Origin: Thermoanaerobaculaceae bacterium
Lineage (GTDB): Bacteria > Acidobacteriota > Thermoanaerobaculia > Thermoanaerobaculales > Thermoanaerobaculaceae
Assembly (NCBI GenBank): GCA_013388425.1
Contig: JACADV010000062.1
Span: forward strand, 1-35,880
DNA: 35,880 bases
Direction of reading: 5' to 3'
The notes below the pieces were generated by a model. That model ran no database searches and was not told the origin of the DNA. It saw only the letters and a list, made by a program, of their open reading frames with translations. Position 1 is the stretch's first letter. Each line of letters opens with the position of its first letter. The position numbers and the translations under genes were made by a program. Positions 6,769 to 13,789 of the stretch are shown here, piece by piece.

Positions 6769-8487
6769 TCATTCGAGGGCAATCGGGGGCATCCACACCA
6801 CCCCGGGCGGGGCGAGGCGGCCCGCCGCCAGTGCGCGCAGCAACGCGCCCACCTCGCGGTCCTCCACCAACCGCTGCACGACCCGCTCCCACAAGCTCGG
6901 GAAGCGAGGGTAGAAGGCGAGCTGTACCGGCTGGTCGCGATCGAGCCCGGCCAGCTCCTTGGCCGCAGCGAGAGCTTCCTCGAATCCGCCCAGCTCGTCC
7001 ACCAGGCCCTTCTCCACCGCCTGGGCACCCGTGAAGACCCGCCCTCGCCCCACCGCCTCCACCGCTTCCCGGCTCATCCGCCGCGCTGCTGCCACCCGCT
7101 CCACGAAGCTGTCGTACACCGTCTGGAGGAGCCGCTCCACAGCGGCGCGCTGGGGCGGCGTCCAGGGGTCGAGACTGGCGAAGATGTCCGCGTTGGGATC
7201 GCCCTCCACCCGCCCCCAGCTCACCCCCAGCTTCTCCTCCCAGAACCGCGCCATGGCCAGGTGCCCGGCGTAAACCCCAATGGAACCAGTGAGGGTGGCG
7301 GGAGAGGCAAAGAGGCGAGTGGCGCCGCAGGCGATCCAGTAGCCGCCCGATGCCGCCACGTCGCCCATCGAGACCACCACTGGCATCTGCTTGGCGGTGC
7401 GCACTACCTCGGCGCGAATGGTTTCTGCCGCCACGGCACTGCCACCAGGAGAGTCGATGCGCAGCACCGCCGCCACGGCCTCGGAGTCGCGCACGGCTCG
7501 CAACGCCTCGGCCACCGTGTCGGCCCCGGCCATCTCCCCCCCCACCACGGGCAGCGGCGAGAAGCCGCTCTCCCCGCGCACGATGGCGCCCCGCACGCTC
7601 ACCACCGCCACCACCGGCGCACCCGGCACACTTGCCTGAGCCCGCAGGTACCGTCCCAGGGAAATCTCCTCCAGGCGTTCTGCCCCGCCGGCGGGGGAGT
7701 GCTCCACGAAACCCTGCCAATCGGCAATCTCGTCCACCAGGCCGGCAGCCAAAGCGGCCTCGGCGGTGAGCGGTGCCTGGGCCACGAGTTCGCGCACACG
7801 GGCCGGTTCCAGGCCGCGGCTGGCTGCAATCTGCTCCACGAGCTGGTCCCGCAGCGAGGCGAGGAGCCACCCGGTCATCTCCCGATCCTCGGCGGTGAGG
7901 TCCTTCTCGGTGTAGAAGAACCGCGCAGTCTTGAACTCCCCAATGCCGGGGAACTCCGGTTCGATCCCCAGCTTGTCGAGGGTCCCGCGCAGGAACGGCA
8001 CGCGCGCCGAAAGACCGGTGAGGTTGACGGTAGCCAGGGGCCCCACCACGATACGGCGGCACGCCGAGGCGAGCAGGTACTCGCGGTTGGCCGGGGCGAA
8101 CTCCCCCACCGTGTCCAGGTACGCCGCCGTGTCCTTGCCGGCCACCGTGAGCTTGCCCAGCAGCGACCGGATCTCCTGCACCGTGGCGAACCCCGCCCCC
8201 ACGTCCCCCACCCGCAGGCGCACCGCCCGGATGCGGGGATCCGAAACCGCCCTGGCCAGACCCTCCAGCAGCCCCTGGCGAGTCACCCGGCGCGGCGAGA
8301 AGAGTTCCGCCACCGGCCCCTCGGGCCCGGGATCGGCCAGCGAACCAGCCACGTCCACCACCAGCATCGCCCGGCGGGGCACGTGGCGCAGCAACAGGGT
8401 GGCACCGGCAACGGTCAGCGCCACGCCAACCACCAGCAAGCCCACCACCACCACCGCGGCAACCGCCGCCCCTCGCCTGCTCCCCAT
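6769..8487 (-). CDS. sppA: Signal peptide peptidase SppA, long (67K-type) form
   Basis: The 572-residue protein degrades cleaved signal peptides at the membrane. Residues 8-33 form one N-terminal membrane anchor. Two tandem ClpP-like domains follow, as in the E. coli long form. The first supplies the general base Lys186 in IGEFKTARFFY. The second supplies the nucleophile Ser380 in SMGDVAASGGYWIA, after the conserved RIDSPGGS. The frame extends upstream to 8805, but the ATG at 8487 is preferred: it follows GGAGGAGG at good spacing and directly precedes the basic-plus-hydrophobic anchor. It converges on the metallophosphoesterase gene with a four-base gap. Confidence 0.95.
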   Translation of the reverse strand: MGSRRGAAVAAVVVVGLLVVGVALTVAGATLLLRHVPRRAMLVVDVAGSLADPGPEGPVAELFSPRRVTRQGLLEGLARAVSDPRIRAVRLRVGDVGAGFATVQEIRSLLGKLTVAGKDTAAYLDTVGEFAPANREYLLASACRRIVVGPLATVNLTGLSARVPFLRGTLDKLGIEPEFPGIGEFKTARFFYTEKDLTAEDREMTGWLLASLRDQLVEQIAASRGLEPARVRELVAQAPLTAEAALAAGLVDEIADWQGFVEHSPAGGAERLEEISLGRYLRAQASVPGAPVVAVVSVRGAIVRGESGFSPLPVVGGEMAGADTVAEALRAVRDSEAVAAVLRIDSPGGSAVAAETIRAEVVRTAKQMPVVVSMGDVAASGGYWIACGATRLFASPATLTGSIGVYAGHLAMARFWEEKLGVSWGRVEGDPNADIFASLDPWTPPQRAAVERLLQTVYDSFVERVAAARRMSREAVEAVGRGRVFTGAQAVEKGLVDELGGFEEALAAAKELAGLDRDQPVQLAFYPRFPSLWERVVQRLVEDREVGALLRALAAGRLAPPGVVWMPPIALE

Positions 8488-8927
8488 GGCCGCCTCCTCC
8501 ACTCCTGTCCATTGTGCCACCCTTTTGGCACTGCGGCCTCCCCTTCTGTTTCGATTCTGTAACACGCACGAACGTACTGTGCCTGCAGGGGATGCGTTGC
8601 AATTGCTGAGCCCGGCCGGGTCTTTCCCGGGGCTCGGGTGGAATCGGTAACACCCGGCGGGGGGGCATGGGGGGCCAGGGGCCCCTAACCGCTTGTCTGT
8701 GCTGACCGTCCGCTCCTTGTGAAAGTGGGCACACGTTTTGCTTGTGGCCTCTTGCGGTTTGGGGTTGGAGTTGTAGCGCAATTCGAGGATGGGAGGTGGT
8801 GGCAATCACAGAGATCCGTGCCAGGAGGATCGTGGAGGGGCAGCGAGGGAGCTTCCCTCCGAACCGTGCGATCAAGACCGGCGGCGACCGCTTCGGACGG
8901 TCCCGTACACCCATGGGGAGGTGAGTT
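8488..8927. other. Divergent intergenic region between sppA and aprB
   Basis: This 440-base stretch holds no credible gene. It must carry the sppA promoter (minus) and the apr-qmo promoter (plus), but no convincing -35/-10 pair is seen for either. Visible elements are a stem-loop with arms near 8608-8615 and 8627-8635, a shorter alternative pairing (8616-8620 with 8626-8630), GTAACAC at 8559-8565 and again at 8647-8653, and a Rex-like inverted half-site pair at 8717-8734. The aprB ribosome-binding site GGGGAGG lies just before 8928. Confidence 0.6.
8717..8734 (+). promoter_or_regulatory. Possible Rex-like redox operator upstream of aprB
   Basis: The 18 bases read TTGTG-N8-CACAC, close to the Rex consensus TTGTGAA-N4-TTCACAA in its outer half-sites. 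The inner positions match poorly and the right half differs by one base. Rex, an NADH-sensing repressor, is known to control sulfate-reduction genes in Desulfovibrio-type bacteria, so the place makes sense, but the match is weak. Confidence 0.25.
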
Positions 8928-9365
8928 ATGCCTAGTTTCGTCAACCCGGACAAGTGCGACGGGTGCAAGGCGCTCGACAAGACCGCCTGCCAGTACATTT
9001 GTCCGAACGACCTCATGGTCCTCAACAAGGAGGCCATGAAGGCGTACAACCAGGAACCGGAGATGTGCTGGGAATGCTACAACTGCGTGAAGATCTGCCC
9101 CACGCAGGCGATCGACGTGCGCGGTTACGCGGACTTCGTCCCCATGGGCGCTTCCGTGGTGCCCATGCGGTCCACCGATTCCATCATGTGGACCGTGAAG
9201 TTCCGTAACGGCATGCTCAAGCGCTTCAAGTTCCCAATCCGCACCACTCCGGAAGGGCAGGCGCAGCCGGCGGGAGGCTTCAACACCTCCCCGTCGCTGG
9301 ACGGCCCGGCGCTGTTCACGGAACCAGACTCGTTGGGTCTTCCGGCCGTCTGGACCATGAGCTAG
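8928..9365 (+). CDS. aprB: Adenylylsulfate reductase, beta (iron-sulfur) subunit
   Basis: AprB is the electron-transfer subunit of dissimilatory APS reductase in the cytoplasm. The 145-residue protein begins with the family signature MPSFVNPDKCDGCK. It has two [4Fe-4S] ligand sets: Cys10, Cys13, Cys21, Cys25 and Cys47, Cys50, Cys53, Cys57. The first set has the family's longer spacing between its second and third Cys. The C-terminal tail (about 95-145) matches the extension that wraps around AprA. The ATG follows GGGGAGG with good spacing. It is the first gene of the apr-qmo operon, and aprA follows after 15 bases. Confidence 0.98.
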   Translation: MPSFVNPDKCDGCKALDKTACQYICPNDLMVLNKEAMKAYNQEPEMCWECYNCVKICPTQAIDVRGYADFVPMGASVVPMRSTDSIMWTVKFRNGMLKRFKFPIRTTPEGQAQPAGGFNTSPSLDGPALFTEPDSLGLPAVWTMS

Positions 9366-9380
9366 GAGAGGGAGGCGGAC

Positions 9381-11300
9381 ATGCAGAACTTTCAGACCAA
9401 AGAGGTGGAAACCGACCTCCTCATCCTGGGGGGCGGGATGGCGGCCTGCGGTGCGGCCGTGGAAGCTGCCTACTGGGCCAAGCAGCACGGCCTCAAAGTG
9501 ACGTTGGTGGACAAGGCGGCCGTGGACCGTTCGGGCGCGGTGGCCATGGGGCTGTCGGCCATCAACCAGTACGTGGGCCTGAAGGACGGCCAGAACACCG
9601 TCAAGGACTACGTGGACTACGTGCGCAACGACCTCATGGGGGTGACCCGCGAGGACCTCGTGGCCAACATTGCCCGCCACGTGGACTCCACCGTCCACCT
9701 GTTCGAAAAGTGGGGTCTGCCGATCTGGAAGGACGAGAAAGGCAACTACGTCCACGAGGGCCGTTGGCAGCTCATGATCAACGGCGAGTCGTACAAGGTG
9801 GTGGTGGCCGAGGCAGCCAAAAACGCGCTGGGCAAGGAGAACATCTACGAGCGCGTGTTCATCGTCGGCCCCCTCATGGACGGGGACAAGTGCATCGGCG
9901 CCTACGGCTTCTCGGTGCGCGAGAACACCTTCTACGTGTTCAAGGCCAAGGCCACGCTGGTGGCCATGGGTGGGGCGGTGCACGTGTTCAAGCCCCGCTC
10001 CTCCGGTGAAGGTCAGGGCCGCGCCTGGTATCCACCGTGGAACGCTGGCGCCTCCGCCTACTTCACCCTCAAGGCTGGCGCGGAGATGACCTGCCAGGAA
10101 GTGCGCTTCATCCCGGTGCGCTTCAAGGACGCCTACGGCCCAGTGGGGGCCTGGTTCCTCCTGTTCAAGTCCCGCGCCACCAACGCCTTCGGTGGCGAGT
10201 ACATGGTCGAGCGGAAGGCCGAGCTGGACAACTGGGCACCCTACGGCCACGTCAAGCCGATTCCCGCCAACCTGCGCAACTACCTGGGCATGCTCGACGT
10301 CATGGAGGGCAAGGGGCCCATCTACATGCGCACCGAGGAGGCCATCCAGAAGATCGCTGCCTCTTCCGGCGACGAGAAGGCCGCCAAGAAGAAGCTGAAG
10401 GAGCTGGAGGCCGAAGCCTGGGAGGACTTCCTCGACATGACGATTTCCCAGGCGATCCTGTGGGCCGCCACCAACGTGGAGCCCGAGGTGAAGTCTTCCG
10501 AGATCGCCGCTGCCGAGCCGTACTTCATCGGCTCCCACTCCGGCGCTTCCGGGGCCTGGGTGTCCGGTCCGGCCGACATCCAGACGGGAGAGAGCAAGGG
10601 CGACTACTTCTGGGGCTACGAGAACATGTCCACCGTCAAGGGGCTGTTCTGCGCCGGTGACGCCTCGGGCGCCAGCTCCCACAAGTTCTCCTCCGGCTCC
10701 CACGCCGAAGGGCGTATCGCTGCCAAGTCGGCCATCCGGTACATCGTCAACGAGAAGCCGGCCGCTCCCAGCGTTCCTGCCGACCTCATCGAGAAGCTGA
10801 AGGCGGAAACCTACAAGCCGCTGGCCACCTTCGAGCAGTACAAGAACGCCACCACCCAGCCCGACGTCAACCCCAACTACATTCGGCCCAAGATGTTCAT
10901 GATGCGCCTGCAGAAGCTGATGGACGAGTACGCTGGCGGCGTGACCTCCAACTTCACCACCTCCGACAAGCTGCTGAGCCGCGCCCTCGAACTCCTCGCC
11001 TTCCTCAAGGAAGACGCGGAGAAGCTCGGGGCTGCCGATCTCCACGAGCTGATGCGCGCCTGGGAGAACGTCCACCGCATGTACCAGGCGGAGGCGCACG
11101 TCCGCTCCATCCTCTTCCGCGAAGAGACCCGCTGGCCCGGTTACTACTTCCGCGCTGACAAGCCCAAGCTGGACGAGAAAAACTGGCTGTGCTTCGTCAA
11201 CTGCAAGCTCGACCCCACAACCGGCGAGTGGCAGATGTTGAAGCGGCCCATCCACAGCATCTTCAAGAAGCCCGGCGAGCACGAGCTCCTGGGTGGTTGA
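9381..11300 (+). CDS. aprA: Adenylylsulfate reductase, alpha (FAD) subunit
   Basis: AprA reduces APS to sulfite and AMP at an FAD; in sulfur oxidisers the reaction runs in reverse. The 639-residue length is normal. The dinucleotide-binding motif LILGGGMAACGAA lies at 14-26, followed by VDKAAVDRSGAVAMGLSAINQYVG, the flavin-contact region of this fumarate-reductase-like family. The region with GEGQGRAWYPPWNAG and TCQEVRFIPVRFKD, and the late ASSHKFSSGSHAEGR segment, are strongly conserved in AprA. By eye the sequence looks like the sulfate-reducer lineage, but a tree is needed to settle this. The ribosome-binding site GGAGAGGGAGG precedes the ATG. Confidence 0.98.
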   Translation: MQNFQTKEVETDLLILGGGMAACGAAVEAAYWAKQHGLKVTLVDKAAVDRSGAVAMGLSAINQYVGLKDGQNTVKDYVDYVRNDLMGVTREDLVANIARHVDSTVHLFEKWGLPIWKDEKGNYVHEGRWQLMINGESYKVVVAEAAKNALGKENIYERVFIVGPLMDGDKCIGAYGFSVRENTFYVFKAKATLVAMGGAVHVFKPRSSGEGQGRAWYPPWNAGASAYFTLKAGAEMTCQEVRFIPVRFKDAYGPVGAWFLLFKSRATNAFGGEYMVERKAELDNWAPYGHVKPIPANLRNYLGMLDVMEGKGPIYMRTEEAIQKIAASSGDEKAAKKKLKELEAEAWEDFLDMTISQAILWAATNVEPEVKSSEIAAAEPYFIGSHSGASGAWVSGPADIQTGESKGDYFWGYENMSTVKGLFCAGDASGASSHKFSSGSHAEGRIAAKSAIRYIVNEKPAAPSVPADLIEKLKAETYKPLATFEQYKNATTQPDVNPNYIRPKMFMMRLQKLMDEYAGGVTSNFTTSDKLLSRALELLAFLKEDAEKLGAADLHELMRAWENVHRMYQAEAHVRSILFREETRWPGYYFRADKPKLDEKNWLCFVNCKLDPTTGEWQMLKRPIHSIFKKPGEHELLGG

Positions 11301-11313
11301 TTCGCGAGCTGTA

Positions 11314-11345
11314 AACCCCAGGCGCTCGCAAGGGCGCCTGGGGTT
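11314..11345 (+). terminator. Strong hairpin after aprA (terminator or processing site)
   Basis: A perfect 12-bp stem (11314-11325 with 11334-11345) encloses an 8-base loop just after the aprA stop. Only two T residues follow, then a run of C, so it is not a classical intrinsic terminator. It could terminate partly, or protect an aprBA mRNA while letting some transcription reach the qmo genes. Confidence 0.65.
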
Positions 11346-11369
11346 CCCCCCACTCGCACCGAGGCACGA

Positions 11370-11738
11370 ATGACGGTACCCACGACACCTCCCGTTTGCC
11401 CGCACTGCGGCGCGCCCATGCGCCGCTTCACGCTGCCCGACGCCTCCGGGTGGCAGGGCGCGTACCACTGGGCGTGCTTCAACGACGAGTGCAGCTACTT
11501 CCGCCGCGGTTGGGTGTGGATGTTCGACACCTACGGCGTGAAGGCCTCCTACCGCTACCGCATCGACCCGGCCACAGGCGCCGCTTCGCCCCTGGCCGTC
11601 TGGTCGCGCGACGCCATCAAGGACCGCATCATCGAGGATGACGCCGCCCTCCCCACCCCTGCGGCCACGCCCCAAGCCCGCTCGGGGGAGCGCAGCGTGA
11701 TCCGCGAAAAAGCGCGGCGCAGGAAAGGTCGCCAATGA
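11370..11738 (+). CDS. Small zinc-ribbon protein between aprA and qmoA
   Basis: The function of this 122-residue protein is unknown. Two CxxC-like pairs, Cys10/Cys13 (CPHCGAPM) and Cys36/Cys41 (CFNDEC), form a probable zinc ribbon. A conserved-looking aromatic block follows (SYFRRGWVWMFDTYGVKASYRY), then a basic C-terminal tail rich in Arg and Lys. I recall similar 'ogr/Delta-like zinc finger' proteins in sulfate-reducing Desulfobacterota, but could not check this. The ATG at 11370 has GAGG upstream. Its stop overlaps the start of the cysteine-cluster gene by four bases (ATGA), so the two products are probably made together. Its place suggests an accessory role for APS reductase or Qmo. Confidence 0.8.
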   Translation: MTVPTTPPVCPHCGAPMRRFTLPDASGWQGAYHWACFNDECSYFRRGWVWMFDTYGVKASYRYRIDPATGAASPLAVWSRDAIKDRIIEDDAALPTPAATPQARSGERSVIREKARRRKGRQ

Positions 11739-12523
11739 CGAATCCCACCCCGGAACTCCCGGATGTCGTGAAAGAAAACCGCCCCCTCCCGCCGGGAGCC
11801 ACGTTCCGCTTCTCGTGCCACCCCGGCGTGAGCTGCTTCAACCGCTGCTGCGCCGACGTCAACATCCTCTTGACGCCCCTGGACGTGCTCACCCTGGCCC
11901 GGCGCACCGGTCTTTCGACCCGGGAGTTCCTGGACCGGCACACCCTCGTGCCCATCACCAAGGAGCTGCACTTGCCGGTGGTCATGCTCAAGATGGGCCC
12001 GGAACCCGAGAAGCGTTGCCCCTTCAGTACCCCCGAGGGGTGCGGCGTGTACGCCGACCGCCCCTGGGCCTGCCGCATGTACCCGGTGGGCATGGCCATC
12101 CCGCCGGCGCGCGCGGGGGTGGAACCGGAGCCCGTGTACTTCCTGTTCGAGGACGACTTCTGCCACGGGCGAAGCGAACCGCGGGAATGGACCGTGGCCA
12201 GCTGGCGGGAAGATCAGGGGGTCGTAGCCCGGGAAACCATCGAAGAGGGGTTCCGCGAGATCGTGTCCCACCCCTACTTCATCGGCGGGCGGACCCTCGA
12301 CCCCAAGCGCATCGAAATGTTCTTCATGGCCTGCTACGACCTGGATTCCTTCCGCGACTTCGTGTTCGAATCCTCGTTCTTGAAGCGCTTCGTCCTGGAA
12401 CCCGCCGAGGTGGAGCGCCTGCGCTCGGACGATGTGGCCCTGTTAACCTTTGCCTTCCGTTGGCTGCGATTTGCGCTGTTCGGCGAGCCGACCATGTCGG
12501 TTCGCACCGATACCCAGAGGTGA
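11735..12523 (+). CDS. YkgJ-family cysteine-cluster (zinc/iron-chelating domain) protein
   Basis: This 262-residue protein has the YkgJ pattern: Cys28, Cys34, Cys38 and Cys39 at the N-terminal side, then Cys95, Cys103 and Cys113 in CPFSTPEGCGVYADRPWAC, followed by RMYPVG. The family is thought to bind a metal or an Fe-S cluster; its biochemical role is not established. A long C-terminal half without cysteine repeats (about 130-262) distinguishes it from minimal YkgJ proteins. It overlaps the zinc-ribbon gene by four bases and ends 11 bases before qmoA. Location between apr and qmo suggests a part in cluster insertion or electron transfer, which is inference. Confidence 0.85.
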   Translation: MTNPTPELPDVVKENRPLPPGATFRFSCHPGVSCFNRCCADVNILLTPLDVLTLARRTGLSTREFLDRHTLVPITKELHLPVVMLKMGPEPEKRCPFSTPEGCGVYADRPWACRMYPVGMAIPPARAGVEPEPVYFLFEDDFCHGRSEPREWTVASWREDQGVVARETIEEGFREIVSHPYFIGGRTLDPKRIEMFFMACYDLDSFRDFVFESSFLKRFVLEPAEVERLRSDDVALLTFAFRWLRFALFGEPTMSVRTDTQR

Positions 12524-12534
12524 GGGAGGAGACG

Positions 12535-13788
12535 ATGAGCGAGCCCAAGCCCAGGCCCATGCTCGTGATCGGCGCCGGCATTGCCGGTATCACGGCAGCC
12601 CTCGAAGCTGCCGAGGCCGGTCGCGAGGTCGTCCTGGTGGAGCGCGAGGCTTCGGTTGGCGGCCGCGTGCTCCGTACCCACCACTACTTCCCCAAGTTGT
12701 GCCCGCCGTCCTGCGGGATGGAGATCAACACCCGGCGGCTCGAGCGCAACCCGCGGATCACCGTCCTCACCGCCACCACCGTGGCGGGGGCGAACCGCAC
12801 CACAGGAGGGTGGTCGGTCACCTTGAACCACGCCCCGGCCTACGTGAACTCCCGTTGCACGGCCTGCGGCGAGTGCCAGGCGGTCTGCCCCGCCAAGGTG
12901 GCCGATCCGTTCAACCTGGGCATGTGCCAGGTGCCAGCGATTCGCCTCCCCCACCCCAACGCGTGGCCCAAGCGTTTTGTCCTGGACCGCAGCGCCTGCC
13001 CCGCCGATTGCCGGGCCTGCGTGGACGCGTGCCGCTACGGCGCCATCGATCTTGCCGCCACACCCACCACCTCCACCCTGGAGGTGAGCGCCATCGTCGT
13101 GGCCACCGGCTGGCAGCCGTACCCCCTGGACAAGCTGCCGGAGCTTGGGGGCGGCGTGCTCTCGGACGTGATCTCCAACGTGCAGATGGAGCGTCTGGCC
13201 GCCGCCAGTGGGCCCACGGGCGGGAAGATCCTCCGCCCCTCCGACGGCAAGGCGCCAACCCGCGTCGCCTTCGTCCAGTGCGCTGGCTCGCGCGACGTGA
13301 ACCACCTGCCGTACTGCTCGGGGGTGTGTTGCCTGGCCTCCCTCAAGCAGGCCATGTACGTCAAGGAGCAGCTGCCCGAGGCGGAGGTGACGATCTACTA
13401 CATCGACCGACGCACCCCGGGCCGCAACGAGGACTTCCTCCTTAAGGCCGCCGGCATGGCTGGGGTGCGGCTGGTCAAGGGCAAGGTGGGGAAGGTGGTG
13501 CAGGGGGAGAATTCCCAGCTCGCCCTGACGGTGGAGGACGCCGAGGCTGGACAGCTCCTCCACGACCGCGCCGACCTGGTGGTCCTCGCCACCGGCATGA
13601 TGCCCAACCTGGCGACCATCCCCCTGCCGCTGGAGTTGTGCCGCGATACCGACGCCTTCGTGCTGGACGACAGCAAGGGGCGGATCTTCGCAGCCGGCGT
13701 GGCGCGTCGCCCGGAGGACGTGGCGGCCACGGTGCGCGACGCCACCGGGGCAGCCGCCAAGGCCCTGGCGGCCGGAAGGGGGGTGTGA
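12535..13788 (+). CDS. qmoA: Quinone-interacting oxidoreductase subunit QmoA (HdrA-like)
   Basis: QmoA is one of two HdrA-like flavoprotein subunits of QmoABC, the complex that exchanges electrons between menaquinone and AprBA. The 417-residue protein has the FAD-binding GAGIAG at 13-18, KLCPPSCGMEI near 54-64, and a second conserved cysteine region (HLPYCSGVCCLASLKQA). Two ferredoxin-like cysteine sets are seen: Cys108, 111, 114, 118 and Cys155, 159, 162, 166. The open frame runs upstream to 11815 inside the previous gene. The ATG at 12535 is chosen because GGGAGGAG precedes it and the FAD motif falls at the usual distance. qmoB starts one base after the stop. Confidence 0.96.
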   Translation: MSEPKPRPMLVIGAGIAGITAALEAAEAGREVVLVEREASVGGRVLRTHHYFPKLCPPSCGMEINTRRLERNPRITVLTATTVAGANRTTGGWSVTLNHAPAYVNSRCTACGECQAVCPAKVADPFNLGMCQVPAIRLPHPNAWPKRFVLDRSACPADCRACVDACRYGAIDLAATPTTSTLEVSAIVVATGWQPYPLDKLPELGGGVLSDVISNVQMERLAAASGPTGGKILRPSDGKAPTRVAFVQCAGSRDVNHLPYCSGVCCLASLKQAMYVKEQLPEAEVTIYYIDRRTPGRNEDFLLKAAGMAGVRLVKGKVGKVVQGENSQLALTVEDAEAGQLLHDRADLVVLATGMMPNLATIPLPLELCRDTDAFVLDDSKGRIFAAGVARRPEDVAATVRDATGAAAKALAAGRGV

Positions 13789-13789
13789 G

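Noticed and set aside
8525-8545. Sigma-54 promoter (TTGGCAC) upstream of aprB
   Set aside because: The -24-like TGGCAC is present but no GC-containing -12 element follows at the right spacing.
8631-8700. Terminator hairpin in GGGGCC/GGCCCC near 8670-8690
   Set aside because: The stem is short, the loop is three bases and no T run follows; such pairings are common in GC-rich DNA.
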